Below are positions 46,258 to 57,663 of a stretch of 64,000 nucleotides of DNA, in pieces. The first letter of the stretch is position 1. Each line of letters opens with the position of its first letter. The DNA comes from Plantago ovata. Taxonomy: Eukaryota > Streptophyta > Magnoliopsida > Lamiales > Plantaginaceae. The notes beneath the pieces are model-generated. The model was not told the DNA's origin and did no database searches. It was given only the letters and a program-made list of their open reading frames with translations. The position numbers and the translations under genes are program-made. The stretch spans positions 110,421,982 to 110,485,981 of the forward strand of contig CM051457.1 of the NCBI GenBank assembly GCA_028274465.1. The letters are read 5' to 3'.

Positions 46258-46744
46258 TTTGGTGGATGGGAAAAATGGAATGGAAAGGATTTTGGAGTGT
46301 TGAGAGTGTTTTGATTTTAATTAAGAAGGAAAAAATGAGTTGGAGAAGGTGTGAGCAAACATATCCAAGAGTGGTGTCTATTTATAGATCTCGAAAAGTT
46401 CTATCCGTTGATAATTTTTATTTATTTTTAGCAGTTTTATTTTAAAAGTTATGACCGTTTGAAATTTAAACGGATAAAATAGAAACATAAAATAGAAAAG
46501 GAAAAAAATAAAAAAAGAGATGACACATGGCGCCAACCCATTGGCTGGCGCCTTAAACTACTTCCGCATTTAAGATAAACGCGGAAGGCGGCCAAGGCGC
46601 GTTTATTGTCTGCATAAACGCGGGCAAGGCGCGTTTTCAGCGCCTTGGCCGCGTTTTCCTCCTGCTAATGCAGGAGGTCTTAGGACTGCAGGTATGCGGA
46701 AATTGAATTTGCGCTCAAAGACTTTTTAGATGGTGAATCGGATG

Positions 46745-47107
46745 CACAAAAACTATAGTATAATTTTTCTATTTTTTTTATTTTTTTACCAGAAAAACGA
46801 TTTCATTACCAAAAACAATGTACGTACAAAATCCGATCAGAATCCATGCTCTCCAAGCAAACCAAAACATAACTATAAACAGCAACCACTCAATCATATA
46901 CAATTATTCCTCAACTACTATAACCTGTCACACAAATGTTTGAGTCGCAAATGTAGCCTAGCTCTAGTCTTCACAGTTTGAATAAAAGGTCTATCAAAAC
47001 TGGGTTTCTTTGTTTCATTCCAAACACCATCCCATTTCGTTCAATCCAACTGGCGTACATAGTCTCAGCAATAACAAGCTTCAAAAGCTTATTCTTCATC
47101 TGTTTGG
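46745..47107 (-). mobile_element. LINE 3' remnant, antisense
   Basis: Read on the minus strand, 47107-46970 encodes MKNKLLKLVIAETMYASWIERNG followed by a stop. This is the block downstream of the zf-RVT domain in plant LINEs (lxxtxYxxWxeRN). Low-complexity 3' UTR follows, and the LINE ends near 46750 at a T-rich (poly-A on minus) run. The Cassandra solo LTR cuts its upstream side. Confidence 0.65.
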
Positions 47108-47112
47108 CGTAG

Positions 47113-47392
47113 TGTAACGCCCCAGATTTCAGAGAGTTTAAAGGGATTGAGAACGCTACTCATATCAACAAGGTGCGCCTTTTTTCCGGGAATCCACCTA
47201 GAAGAACTTCAGAGTTAAGTGTGCTTGCTCTGGAGCAATTCTAGGATGGGTGGCCCACTAGGAAGTTCCTGGTGCGTTGGTTAGTACCCGTGTTGGTCTG
47301 TGGGACAACATTTCACCCCATAGAGCGTCCAGGAGTAACATCGCCGGCCAGTTGGGCCGGGTCTCAACCCATTAGTGGGTCGGGTCGTTACA
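47113..47392 (+). mobile_element. Cassandra TRIM solo LTR carrying 5S rRNA-like sequence
   Basis: 280 bp from TGTAACGCCCCAG to GGTCGTTACA with a perfect 5-bp duplication CGTAG (47108-47112, 47393-47397). Inside, 47200-47280 resembles plant 5S rRNA in order: AGTTAAGTGTGCTTG, then CTAGGATGGGTG, then GGAAGTTCCT. A 5S-like LTR of this size is the signature of Cassandra. Only one LTR is present, so it is a recombination product (solo LTR). The 5S part is not a functional rRNA gene. Confidence 0.92.
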
Positions 47393-47469
47393 CGTAGATA
47401 ATTTTTTTATTATTATTTTAACAACAAATATTAAAACTACTCATATACTATTGTACTAATATACAAACA

Positions 47470-47640
47470 TTGGGAGTTATAAGGTGCTGCAGTGGAAGAA
47501 AGGTTGGGCTGGTGAAGAAGAGATGCAGGGTTCGATCCCCAACAGAGACATAAGGCGGTTTAGGTTTGAAAATATAAGGTGGTATAGGATATTTGTATAA
47601 AAGTAGTGGAAGAGTAGTCGTAATATTTATCGTTTCGAAA
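47470..47640 (+). mobile_element. SINE (same family, copy 2)
   Basis: Head ATAAGGTGCTGCAGTGG, a perfect B box GGTTCGATCCC (47529-47539), and tail GTAGTCGTAATATTTATCG followed by a short A run. No clear target duplication. The copies at 15.7 and 48.3 kb share head and tail. Confidence 0.75.
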
Positions 47641-47666
47641 AACTAACCACCTTATTTCTCCATACC

Positions 47667-48250
47667 TAGACCTGGCAAACGGGTTGATCGGATCGGATTG
47701 TTCTGATCGGGTGGTTTCGGGTGAGTGAGCTTGTTTCAGGTGATTTCGGATCGGTCGGGCCGGATTCAAATGTGTTAGGATTTCAGGTTTTTATCGGATT
47801 CGGGTGTTATTCGGATTATAAATTTCATGACATTTTTGGATCGAGTCAATTTGGATCTGGCCAATTCGGGTTCAGTGTTGATTGAATATTTAGAAACAAA
47901 TTTATTTTTATAATGAAAATTTATGAAATATTACAACTTCAAAATCTTTATCATAAGTTAGTTATATATGAAATATATATTTTAAATGAAAATAATTATA
48001 TATTCTCTATAAATTTAATCGGATCATTTCGTATTAAAAGAGTTCGGTTCACGTTTAATTCGGATCGGGTGAATTTCAGATTGAATTTATTCGGGAGATT
48101 TCAGATTGTTTAATTCGGATAAAAAGAATTCGGGTACTTTCGGATCGGGTCTCGGGTCAAAGTTCGGATGTTTGATCACAAATTTTCGGGTGAGACTTTG
48201 GATTTCGGATCGGGGCGGATTTCGGATTCGGATGACTTTTGCCAGGTCTA
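47667..48250. mobile_element. hAT-like non-autonomous element rich in TCGGATCGGGT motifs
   Basis: Inverted ends TAGACCTGGCAAA / TTTGCCAGGTCTA (13 bp, perfect). Flanking 8-bp repeats TCCATACC (47659-47666) and TCCACACC (48251-48258) differ at one base, as expected for an aged hAT target duplication. The interior is built from CGGATCGG/TTCGGGT words. No ORF has a domain. Confidence 0.88.
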
Positions 48251-48258
48251 TCCACACC

Positions 48259-48351
48259 TATACCAACCTTATCACTCAGTCGTCGCCATAGATCGAATCA
48301 TGCACCTCTCCTACTGCTCCAACTCCCTACCACTGCACCACCACCTTATGA
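48259..48351 (-). mobile_element. SINE (same family, copy 3), 3' end missing
   Basis: On the minus strand: A box TGGTGCAGTGG (48340-48330) and a B box-like TGATTCGATCT (48300-48290), then the family middle. The hAT element inserted on its 3' side. It is convergent with copy 2. Confidence 0.7.
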
Positions 48352-50000
48352 CTAGTATAAAATTGTTTGTGGGTGTGTGTTTATATATTCAAAAAATAGA
48401 TATATTGGGTGTAACTCACTGTTTCGGGTGTAACTCTGTATAACTATATTATAAACTCTTTATTTTCCACAATAAAATGCACTATGTCTCTGTTTATCAT
48501 GAGCATATGAGCTAAACTATAAGTTAGAAGAGGTTATTTGATCATTTGAAAATAATAAGTTTGTTATAGATGATAAACTATAATATTGAACATTCAATAT
48601 TATAGTTGCTTTTGAGTTTTTTGTGCATTTCTTGTGCACTTTGTTGTATTGAACGTTCTCTTATTATATAAATTATTTGGCCGTTAAAAAAAAATAAAAA
48701 AAATAAACTATAATATGATTTCAAAGTGTCATGTTGCTAAAATAAGCTAAGATTGTGCAGAGAAAAGTTTGATTCTATTGATGGAAGCGGCGGAGCAAGA
48801 TACATGAAACAGAGCAACTCGATTAGTTTATTATATATAGCAGCTCGATTGTTGCCCTAAATGTTTACAATAATGCTAATTATTTGTGCTATATAATCGA
48901 CGCGAAATTGTACAAAGATTGGTACGAAAACGAATCCGGTGTGCATGATTCCAGCCTTTTCCAGCAAATTCAAATTTCTCTCTTCTTGTCTCGTAGTTAA
49001 GCCGGCATAATTCGTCTACTAGTTCGTGAAGCTTCAATAATTTGAACACGCTCCTTAAAAGACACATTTCCTCTGTTTCTTCTTTGATTTCTCTCTGTAA
49101 CAATTCTTTCTCTTCTTGTTTTTCTTATTGATCTTTGTGTGTTGATTTTACTCTCATTTTCAATACCTGTCGTGTATATTATCAAAAAAATTAAATTAAA
49201 TGATTTTTGTTTTATATTTTTCATATATTAAAATATAAGTTTGTTTATCAATTAATTTACTAAACACATGAAATACAATATAAAAATCAGTTTACTAGTT
49301 ATGAATTTCAATTATATAGTCAGTCTCGTTATGAATTGTCAGCTATTTTTGCAAAACATAGACAACATACTTATTACTCGTAATTTGGATGAGATGGTGA
49401 CCCCTCCGACACCCTTGCCTCCGGATTTAATTGATACAACTAGTTGCAGACTGAACCATTAAACTGGATACATAGAATCTTGCAAGAAGATAGATCATAA
49501 GCTCACATATAAGCCCACATATCATGATCATGTGAGATGATTTGGAGACCAAGTAAAGGTAGCTAGCTAGTCACAAACAACAAGTCTTGTTCACTAAGTG
49601 GAATCCACTAAGTTGAGTTTCTTTGTTCCCGGCCATAATGTGTCATAAAAGAGAACCCCAATTAATATTTATAAATATGCACATGCAATTTGCTTACCTT
49701 CATCAATTACTTCACCACTTTTCTCTTTCCAAATTTGCAAGCAACAAGTACGTACATGCATTTCAACGTTACATGAATGAATTGTTCATTTCATGTACGT
49801 CTACGTACCAAGCCAAAGGTACTTTTAAAACTCTAATGACCACTCACGAGACGTTGTCTAACACCGTCTCATATAATACGTGAATTCATATAGGGAACTT
49901 ACGTAACATGTGGGAAGGTTTCATATATAACAAATATAACAAATAGCATAAGAGATATATATATGATCGAAAAGTAAAAAAAAAAAAAAAAAAGCCTCGA
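48352..50000. other. Intergenic region, no clear gene
   Basis: Minus-strand ORFs at 48876-49224 are basic/acidic mixed without a known motif. T-rich and A-rich runs (48690, 49978) are present but no bounded element was found. Confidence 0.4.
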
Positions 50001-50009
50001 CCACTTCTA

Positions 50010-50430
50010 GTCTCTCATGTCCGAAAGGTGAGGTTTAAAAAACCACGAGCCCACAAAATTGTAAATTTTCATGTTCTTTTCCCTTTTAACCAACACTAAC
50101 AATTTAATTTATTTTCTTTACCACTTGCCACGGACTCAACTTTTCGTCTTTGTATGATAGAGCATTTTTTACCACGTCAACTAAATGTTCCAAACCATCC
50201 CAAGCCATAACATTAGCCACACGTCTTTTCCCTTCCTTGGAGCGGTATTACAAAATCTAGCTTCTAACCACGTGCATGTTAGAATGTAGTGTGAAATCCA
50301 CTCTTACCCATTCACAAACCAACTTCCACACTTTTGTTTGTTGAGAAATCACACTCTCCTTCTAGAATGTGCCACGAAGTGTCCATATTCCCGCCACACC
50401 CTTTTGCAACAAAACTTTGACTCATTTAAG
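50010..50430 (-). mobile_element. LINE 3' remnant, antisense (1)
   Basis: Resembles the next remnant in order of features (CACGAGCC, ACCACTTGCCAC, the CTCACACTCT-like zf-RVT block). An A-run at 49978-49994 borders its left side. Heavily decayed. Confidence 0.45.
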
Positions 50431-50505
50431 AACACACCTTGTCTCCTCAAAATAACTTTTGAAATGATTCTATTTTGATATGATTTTCAAACAAAATACA
50501 TTCAC

Positions 50506-50565
50506 TTTTGAAGGAACCAACTTATTTTAAATCTGTTTTGAAGGAACCAACTTATTTTAAATCTG
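50506..50565. repeat. Perfect 30-bp tandem duplication
   Basis: The unit TTTTGAAGGAACC...AAATCTG occurs twice back to back (50506-50535, 50536-50565) without a mismatch, so the duplication is recent. Confidence 0.95.
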
Positions 50566-50626
50566 CTTGTGCCACTTCCCACCTCATTTGGGTCTTCGTT
50601 CTCCTGAATCATCCTACCCGTTACTT

Positions 50627-51130
50627 TTTTTTAACAGTTAAAAACATTTCATTACGAAAATAGAGCATAAGTAATGCTCGAGAAAATTACAAAGTGCAAA
50701 GAAAAAAGCATATTCCAATACAAAGCTCTCAACCTCCAATAAAAACGAACCTTCCCCATCCATCTCCTCCTTATCTCCAAGCTCTAACCAAACCACCCTA
50801 AACACAAACATGGTTCCAAAAACCACGAGCCAACCAAATCATAATCCTTTAGTTTCCCCTTTCCCTTTGAGCTACCACCAACAATTGAACTTTATTTTTT
50901 TCCGCAACTTGCCAATGTGAGATAGCTTCACGCTTGTAAACTCTTGCATTCCTTGCCAACCAAAGGTTCCAAATTGTAGCATGCGAAAATACTCGCCACT
51001 CATCTTTGCCTCCAATCGGACATAAGTTTCCATACTTCTTTGCAAAGTCACACCCTCCTAAAATATACCAAGTTGTCTCCGCCTCTCCCTCACACCATCT
51101 ACAACAAAGATCCGAATTCTCACGCCCTAC
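50627..51130 (-). mobile_element. LINE 3' remnant with zf-RVT block, antisense (2)
   Basis: Minus-strand reading gives DLCCRWCEGEAETTWYILGG (the zf-RVT zinc-binding part) then HATIWNLWLARNARVY, the usual sequence after it. A poly-T run at 50627 corresponds to the poly-A tail. Frames are disrupted. Confidence 0.65.
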
Positions 51131-54100
51131 CCGTTACAAATCAGTTATAAGTTAGTTGGCATGATTCCGGTTAAGCATAGCTTTGATTTTCTTGTGAGGA
51201 TTTTGTTGGCCGTTTAGCTCACATTAGTATTATCGGTCTCGGGTGTTTCTACTGTGATTCTCGGTACTCAGAATCACCTATATATGATATATCCTCTTAC
51301 TCCCTTTAATTTATAAAAATTTTAGCTGTTAAAAATAAGAAAAACTAATCAGTTATATCATTTTGATAAATAAATCATTAGTAGTGGGCATATGGTGAAG
51401 CTAATATTTTGTTCTTTTTGGGACGGGAAGTTCAAAATGGAACTAATTCTAATTGCACGTACCACGTACTTTTATTTTGGTACATGCATATATCAATCCT
51501 AGGCCTAAAGGAATGAATGACATATGATTCCAATTCAATTTTGAATTGAGGTCTGATTTTGTGGGTGAGTAGCAGCACATACATGCATGTAATGTGGAGA
51601 GAAATGGGAACCATGAATCTGTGATGATTTAGGCCCACTAACTAGATATTGGGGTAACATCAAAAATCTATATGCAGATGCCCACAGACAAACTTCACAG
51701 ATAATGCATATACTACTATATGATTGATTGATCACCTTTGATTCAACCATTTCATCATTTATGTACTGTCCCCTGTATATAGTATCTTGGAGGGATTCAA
51801 AATTTCCATCTTGTTATTTTGTAGAAAAGTGAAAGGTGAGAGAGTACTCTCCTTGAATTTACGAAAGTACCATCAGGAACGGAGTTATAATCGTAAATAA
51901 CCTAAGGTGCGAACATAAAATCATCCACGAAGATGTAAAGGTAAAACATAATCATCGATCTGTTATTGATAAATGATAAAGGAGAACATTTAGGGTAATT
52001 GTTGATAAGGAAAATATGTCCACGCTCTTACCCGAACTGAAGAATATAGAGTGTTGGGGTAGGCGAACCATTCAAGTAGAAAGGCACGAATTAACGTATG
52101 TGCTTCACCATCGCGTCTTCCGCCTCACGATTTGTTCCGAGTCAATAGGCTGAGGAAAGTTGGTCAAGATCGGATGATCACGCGGAAGAATTGATGGTTC
52201 GTACCGGACCATGGAAAAGTGTAGAACGCATTTATCGAGTCTACATCAGGTTAAATTGTCCATACATAGTGTTATTCCGTATCTTTGTCTCTACTTTACT
52301 TGTATGGTCGAAAGTCATAACAAGGAACAGGACCAAGGGAACAAATCAAGGAGTTGAAGGACTAGAAGAATCAAGAAGGTACACCCGAGTGGGCCTGGGC
52401 CGAGCCCACAAATATGACCAGATGGGCCAATACAACCAGGTGGATGAATAAGAAGATGACAGATGGCGCGAGAGGATTGGACCGACTTAGAATTGACCAA
52501 TACCTATACAAGGGCACCAATTTCAAGATCAAAGTAAGCAATCTCATTTATTTACATTAATTACATTCTGACAAGGAGAGTCTTCAGCTCCCTTCAAGTA
52601 AAGTCTTACTCCGGTTTGACTTAGGCAAACCGGTATTACGCCACTCCACACGTGCATTTGGACAATCTTAGGTACGGAAGAAGTTAAAGCAAGAGGTACA
52701 GAAGATCCAAAGTGCATTCGAGGAAGCTATTGGTTTTCTATTATTTAGGGACTATGGTGACGTAAGAACTCTTTGTATGTGAGTGTTTTGTAACGAACTT
52801 AGAGATTGTTTTGTGGTTCGTACGATTTTCTATAATTTACTACTTCAGTAATTTAGAGAGAACTGAGCTTTGTTGTCTTGAACTTTTGTTCCAATTTCAA
52901 GTAGAAAGTAAAAACAAACCAAATACCAAATGTAAGTGTTGAGACTTGAATTTATTGTTGGAATATTTCAAAATATTTATTTTTTTACTAATATTACTAC
53001 AATCTTTTTTTAGTAGTCGTCAAACTTAAGTTGATTAGATCATTGCCAGTTGCCATTTTTCTAGTATTCAAAGTACTATTTTTAGTGGTCTTAACTATTT
53101 CCTAAAAACTAGCTAATTGGTTGTAGAATTAGTTTATGAACGCTGGGCAAGTACTATATATTGGTTGTTTTTCCAGCATCAGGAGAGAATGTTTTCTCTC
53201 TATCTTTTTCAACCAAACCTTCTAAACACTACAACTTGTGATATAACACTTGGGCTATATATTTCTATTGATTCCTTATCTCCGATTCATTACCGAAGAG
53301 TGCATTTAATCCTGGGAGCATATTCAATCATTGGCGAATAATCCTTTAGATTGTTGGCTTGACCTGAAATGATGCAAACAAATGTTACGAATAGATTGAG
53401 AATTTAAATGTTTTTGTGTAATAGTGTGAAATATATGATTTAAAAGAAAATAAAAAGATTAGAACGTAAATTTTAGGATATTACGACTCTCTATGACATC
53501 ATCATTTATCCTCATTGTTGTTAAGTTTTATTCTTGGTTATGAATATGATTTTTTTCACATACCAAAAGTTGTCCTTCAAAGTAATATACAAATCATTAA
53601 GAACTATTTAAAAGGTAGTCAGATGAAAGTCGCTTGTCATAAATGAAAATTGTATCCATAAAAATATAGTACCAACCACTCAATTTTCTAATGATAAAAG
53701 ATATTAGAGATGATTTTAAAAGGTTACCACATACGCAATCCATATGGCCAACAATAACCGGCTGTTTGGCTTTAAACTGACTTGTGGTATTTTGTTATTT
53801 TCATAAAATGTTGTTGTTGGGTTACGTTTGACTTTTGTTAAATAACAAAAGACACAAACCGAGTTACTGTATTTCAATTCCAAAAATCGTCTCTCTCTCT
53901 AGCCTGCCACTTTTCAGAACATTGTCTCTCCCTTCTCTCTCACCGGGAAAAGAAATCCGACCACAATCCAAAAGAAATATTTCAATGCTAAATACTAATT
54001 TCATAGGTCAAAGAGATGTCGGAGTATGATCATACATCTAAATTCAAAAATGGTTTTAAACATGTCATGTGGATCCGAATTTGAACCCACTAAAAAGTAC

Positions 54101-54310
54101 TACAAGTGTAAATGGGTCCATATTAACATATTAAATTCAAACTACTTCATGTCTTATACCATACAAGTGTGGGTTCTAAATAATGGCTTCTTCTATGTAT
54201 ATATGTATTACAAACGATCGTATTTGACGAACTTATATTGTAGTAATAATTTAAGATTCTTAAGTGATACTACATATGAACGAAGTAACCATACCCATCA
54301 TTCTTAAAAC
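51131..54310. other. Intergenic region, no supported gene
   Basis: No long ORF or conserved motif. Around 52020-52160 a codon-like stretch (LLPELKNIECWG on plus) may be an old gene fragment. GCAAACCGGTATTACG near 52628 resembles retroelement sequence. No ends were found. Confidence 0.4.
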
Positions 54311-54319
54311 ATTAAATGT

Positions 54320-55390
54320 GTTCGGCGGGCATACTTCACATTAAGTACATTATTAATATATATAATACTAACTTTATTCGACGGTGTAATCCCAGAATAA
54401 TTTGGAAGACTATCTGCATTTGACAGATCTATGCCATAATACTTTAGATTTAGAACATGAATTGTGTTTAACCGGTCTATTTCACAATAATTTAGAATAC
54501 TAAATATGTTGAATGGGCCTATTCAACAATAATTTTGAACAAAATGTTTATTTTGCAATAATTTAGACACTACAATAGTCAACGGGTCTATTCATCAATA
54601 ATTTAAAACACAATATATGTTTGACGGGTCTATTTCGCAAGAATTTAAAATATTAACTGTGTTGATCATGGATCTATTCCACAATAAGTTAGCACACTAA
54701 CAATATTCAACGGGTTTACTTTACAATAAGTTAGAACACTAAGTGTGTTTAACGGGTCTACCACATTAATCTATTCCGCCAATACTTTAGAAGAATAAAA
54801 TGTTTTCGACGGGTCTATTACACAATACTTTATCATAGTTAGTGTTCGACAGGTCTATTTCGCAATATTTTAGAACGCTAATTAAGTTTTACGTGTGCAC
54901 TTCGTTGTACTTTGGAACATTATTAATAGTATCCGACGGGTCTATTTCACAACATTTTAGATAGCTAACTATGTTCGACGGGTATTCCACATCCATTTAG
55001 AACATTAACCTTTTTTTATTGGTCAATTCAGAAAATACTTTAGAAGACTGACTGTTTTCGACAAGACTACTACATAATAGTTTAGAAACAGTTTGTGTTC
55101 GAATTGTCTATTTTGCAATATTTAGAACAATAACTATGTTTGACAGGTTTATTTTGACCTTAGGAAACTAACCTTGCTCGACGGGTCTACTCTACAATAG
55201 TTTAGATAATTACCTGTGTTCGACGAGTCTATTTTGCAATAGTTAAGAAAGCAAAACTAACTTTTTTCCATCAGGTCTACTTTGCAAATACTTTAGAAGA
55301 CTACATGTTTTTCACGGATCTATTACACAATAGTTCCGAGTTAGTATTGTATGGGCCAACCCCGCAACTATGCTTGACGGATCTATTTCA
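54320..55390. repeat. Degenerate roughly 55-60-bp tandem repeat (GTTCGACGGGTCTA-based)
   Basis: About 18 irregular units with the frame GTTCGACGGGTCTATTTC-ACAATA-TTTAGAACACTAACT. Most units have lost several positions and some are shorter, so the array is old. It lies downstream of the S1-like pseudogene (which is on the minus strand). Confidence 0.85.
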
Positions 55391-55724
55391 CAATTAAAAT
55401 ATATAATCATAAAAAAAAAAAATAGTTAAATTGATTAAAAAAAAAAAAGAAGCTATGGGACTATTTCTGCATTCTCATTTAATGTGCATTTTCAATCGAT
55501 CAATAAAAATGAAAACAAAGGTGATTATTTCTTTTTATTTGACTTTTATTAAATTATATTTGTGAAATTACTATTTCTGGTTGAAATTCGACGGGTTATT
55601 TGCTAGTTTTTTATTAAAAAAAAGCTACAATTAATGTGATGGAAAAAAACATATCATATATTATTAAATGTGATTTGTATTTTATACATTTTTTCAATAA
55701 TACATTAAATGTGATTTGTTTTCA
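55391..55724. other. AT-rich spacer
   Basis: A-runs and AT-rich sequence between the array and the S1-like pseudogene's stop. No gene. Confidence 0.5.
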
Positions 55725-56149
55725 TTATGTCGTTTTCCAATCATACATTTTATTGAAATCTTCAGGATTATTTGTACCAGAGAAATAAATCCCATCACTC
55801 CTAGCCTCCCAATGGCAATCTCGTTTGCAATTCTCACGACCCCAATTCGTACGAAAAACATCAAAACTCGCGTCTTGTCCATTCCACCAAATGTGACAAA
55901 AGAAAGAGTCCTACCATGGTAACCGTCACAAAAGCTCCAGCTGAAGTCTTCATTTGGTTTCTTGTCCCAAAAATTGAGATCAACATCTCTGGAAGCACAA
56001 TGTAGCGTCATCATGTCAGGCAGCTTGTTCACCATATGAATTGTGTAGCTTTCAGTGATACTACACTTGATAGAGAAAACTTTAGATGCATAACAAGATA
56101 GAATTATCAGTATCAAGAGTGATTTCATATTGATGGTATAGTAAGCCAT
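55725..56149 (-). pseudogene. Plant self-incompatibility S1 / SPH family protein, frameshifted
   Basis: ATG at 56149 begins MAYYTINMKSLLILIILSC, a secretory signal sequence, then the S1 fold: IHMVNKLPD, LHCASRDVDL and FSWSFCDGYHGRTL are characteristic of SPH proteins, small secreted cysteine-containing plant proteins. The frame fails near 55894-55905, in CTTTTGTC on minus. A one-base loss puts the rest in another frame that still reads FCHIWWNGQD, CKRDCHWEARSDGIYFSG and ends at a TAA at 55727-55725. All of the family's C-terminal landmarks survive in that frame, so the break is recent. The unshifted frame runs to 55694 with unrelated sequence. An unreported sequencing error would restore the gene. 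Confidence 0.82.
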
Positions 56150-56201
56150 GTTGGTTGATGTTTGATACTTGTTTGGTTAATTGTTGGTCTCTAGTTTCAG
56201 T

Positions 56202-56209
56202 ACTTATAG
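56202..56209 (-). promoter_or_regulatory. TATA box of the S1-like pseudogene
   Basis: CTATAAGT on the minus strand, 53 bases before the ATG. No other core element was identified. Confidence 0.5.
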
Positions 56210-56599
56210 GAGGAAGCTAACATGTAATTGATTGGACAAGTCAAAGTATAATAAACTACATAAAAGGAACCATCGTATAATTTTTTGAAACGGAAAAAAA
56301 AAATTATTGAGATAATCAAATGCATAGTAAAGTTAGTAAACACTCCCAAATATTGAATAATATACATTTTTGGTACTTTTGTTACGAAAGTGGAAAAAAT
56401 AAAATAAATATCAACATATATAGAAAGTTTTAATATTATACCAAAATGTTCGGTAATTCCAAGCAGTTGTTGATTCGAATCATCATTGTGACGCTCCTCC
56501 TTAACTACCGCATAATCTACTTAATTTATCTATACGTTTGATATCCAAAATTTATGTACTTTAGTTCCGAATTAAATTTTATATGAGTATTTTCTTAAG
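56210..56599. other. Upstream region of S1-like pseudogene
   Basis: AT-rich with no ORF and no clear element. Confidence 0.4.
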
Positions 56600-56845
56600 T
56601 TCTGTTCTCTTCTTCTGAACTGAACTGAATTGAACTGAACTGAACTTAATGCATCTGAACTGAACTTAATGTATCTGAACTGCACTTATTTGTAGTATAA
56701 AAAACTATTAGGTGAATCTGAATGAACTGAACTGAACTTATTGCATCTGAACTGAACTGAACTTAATGCATTTGAAATGATCTGAACTGAACTTATTACA
56801 TCTGAACTGAACTAAATTTAAAATAATCAATTTTCAGACGAAAAA
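56600..56845 (+). repeat. Dispersed repeat rich in CTGAACTGAA (copy 2)
   Basis: Clustered CTGAACTGAACTTA(A/T)TG words in an irregular roughly 25-bp pattern, with ends TGTTCTCTTCTTCTG and AAATAATCAATTTTC. Inverse of the repeat at 33330-33520. It could be a short non-autonomous transposon, but no duplication was found. Confidence 0.75.
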
Positions 56846-57145
56846 CAACCTTTACTTTTAATTTTATTGCTAATGCTAAGCGTAACAAGATGACTTCAAA
56901 AAGAGAATGTGAATTGTTTCAGGCAAAATATTACGTCTACGGATCCAAATTAATTGTATGAGTACTAGATTAATTAAAAGAAACCCCTTTCCCAGCCCTA
57001 GTTTTAAAATTTCCTAGAAAAGTTGCAATACTCCCGTAAAGATCTAATTTTAGGCTTTGTGAGACCAGAGATGATCGATCCAATTTGTTTTGTGTCATCT
57101 TTCTCTCCATTTCCTCGAGCTTGCACCTGATCGGATTTCTCTAAT

Positions 57146-57632
57146 TGATGCGGGTAGAACCCGGATGGGTCTTAGAACATCATCTCTCGTCCCATGGAAG
57201 TAGATGGGCAGAGTTAAACTTGGGAGATTCCGAGTCTTCGGCCTGTATGGAAGGAAAGGGGTTAGGGGAAGTAGGTCCGATCTGCCTTAGTCAGATCGGT
57301 GCCGAATTAACGTGAGAAGAAAAATGGGCAGCATGGGTGCATGTGTATAATTCAAGTGTGTCTTTGAATGCAATAAATACACACATATATAGGATACAAG
57401 ACGCGGGACCCGTTGGGGCTGCATGGGGAGCTGGAGGACAGCGACCGTACTAGGTGTGTCAGTACTAGGTAGTACTATTGGTCCCCTCCGAGGGGGAAGG
57501 TATCTTTCGAGCTCGGGTCCTAAGGCGGCGGATACCGTTAAAACGGCAAGTGTCGCGAGACTTTCGAGGCTAAGAGGCATCGAAGGAGAGGGACTTCGGG
57601 TGTGACCCATATACCATATTACCTCCCTATCA
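57146..57632 (-). repeat. 3' LTR of the Tat-type element
   Basis: 487 bp, TG ... CA on both strands (TGATGCGGG on plus; TGATAGGGAGG on minus), with CTAAT at 57141-57145 as candidate target duplication. The purine tract next to it fixes the right boundary. The second copy is outside the window. Confidence 0.7.
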
Positions 57633-57644
57633 TAAGTCCCCCAA
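57633..57644 (-). other. Polypurine tract of the Tat-type element
   Basis: CTTGGGGGACTT on the minus strand directly before the LTR. Confidence 0.7.
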
Positions 57645-57663
57645 GTTTCGAGAGACGAGGTTA

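Larger units (their letters stand above)
42827..46679 (-). mobile_element. PIF/Harbinger DNA transposon, copy 2 (degenerate)
   Basis: Ends GACCACCCCAT and (inverse) GACCTCCTGCAT, flanked by a TTA duplication (42824-42826 and 46680-46682). Same gene order, internal tandem array and subterminal hairpins as copy 1. It is 3853 bp; part of the extra length is an additional right subterminal block (about 46598-46660) with CGCGTTT and GCGCCTTGG words. Both genes are broken. Confidence 0.93.

Noticed and set aside
47200-47280. 5S rRNA gene
   Set aside because: Similarity is partial and lies inside a Cassandra LTR with its own target duplication.
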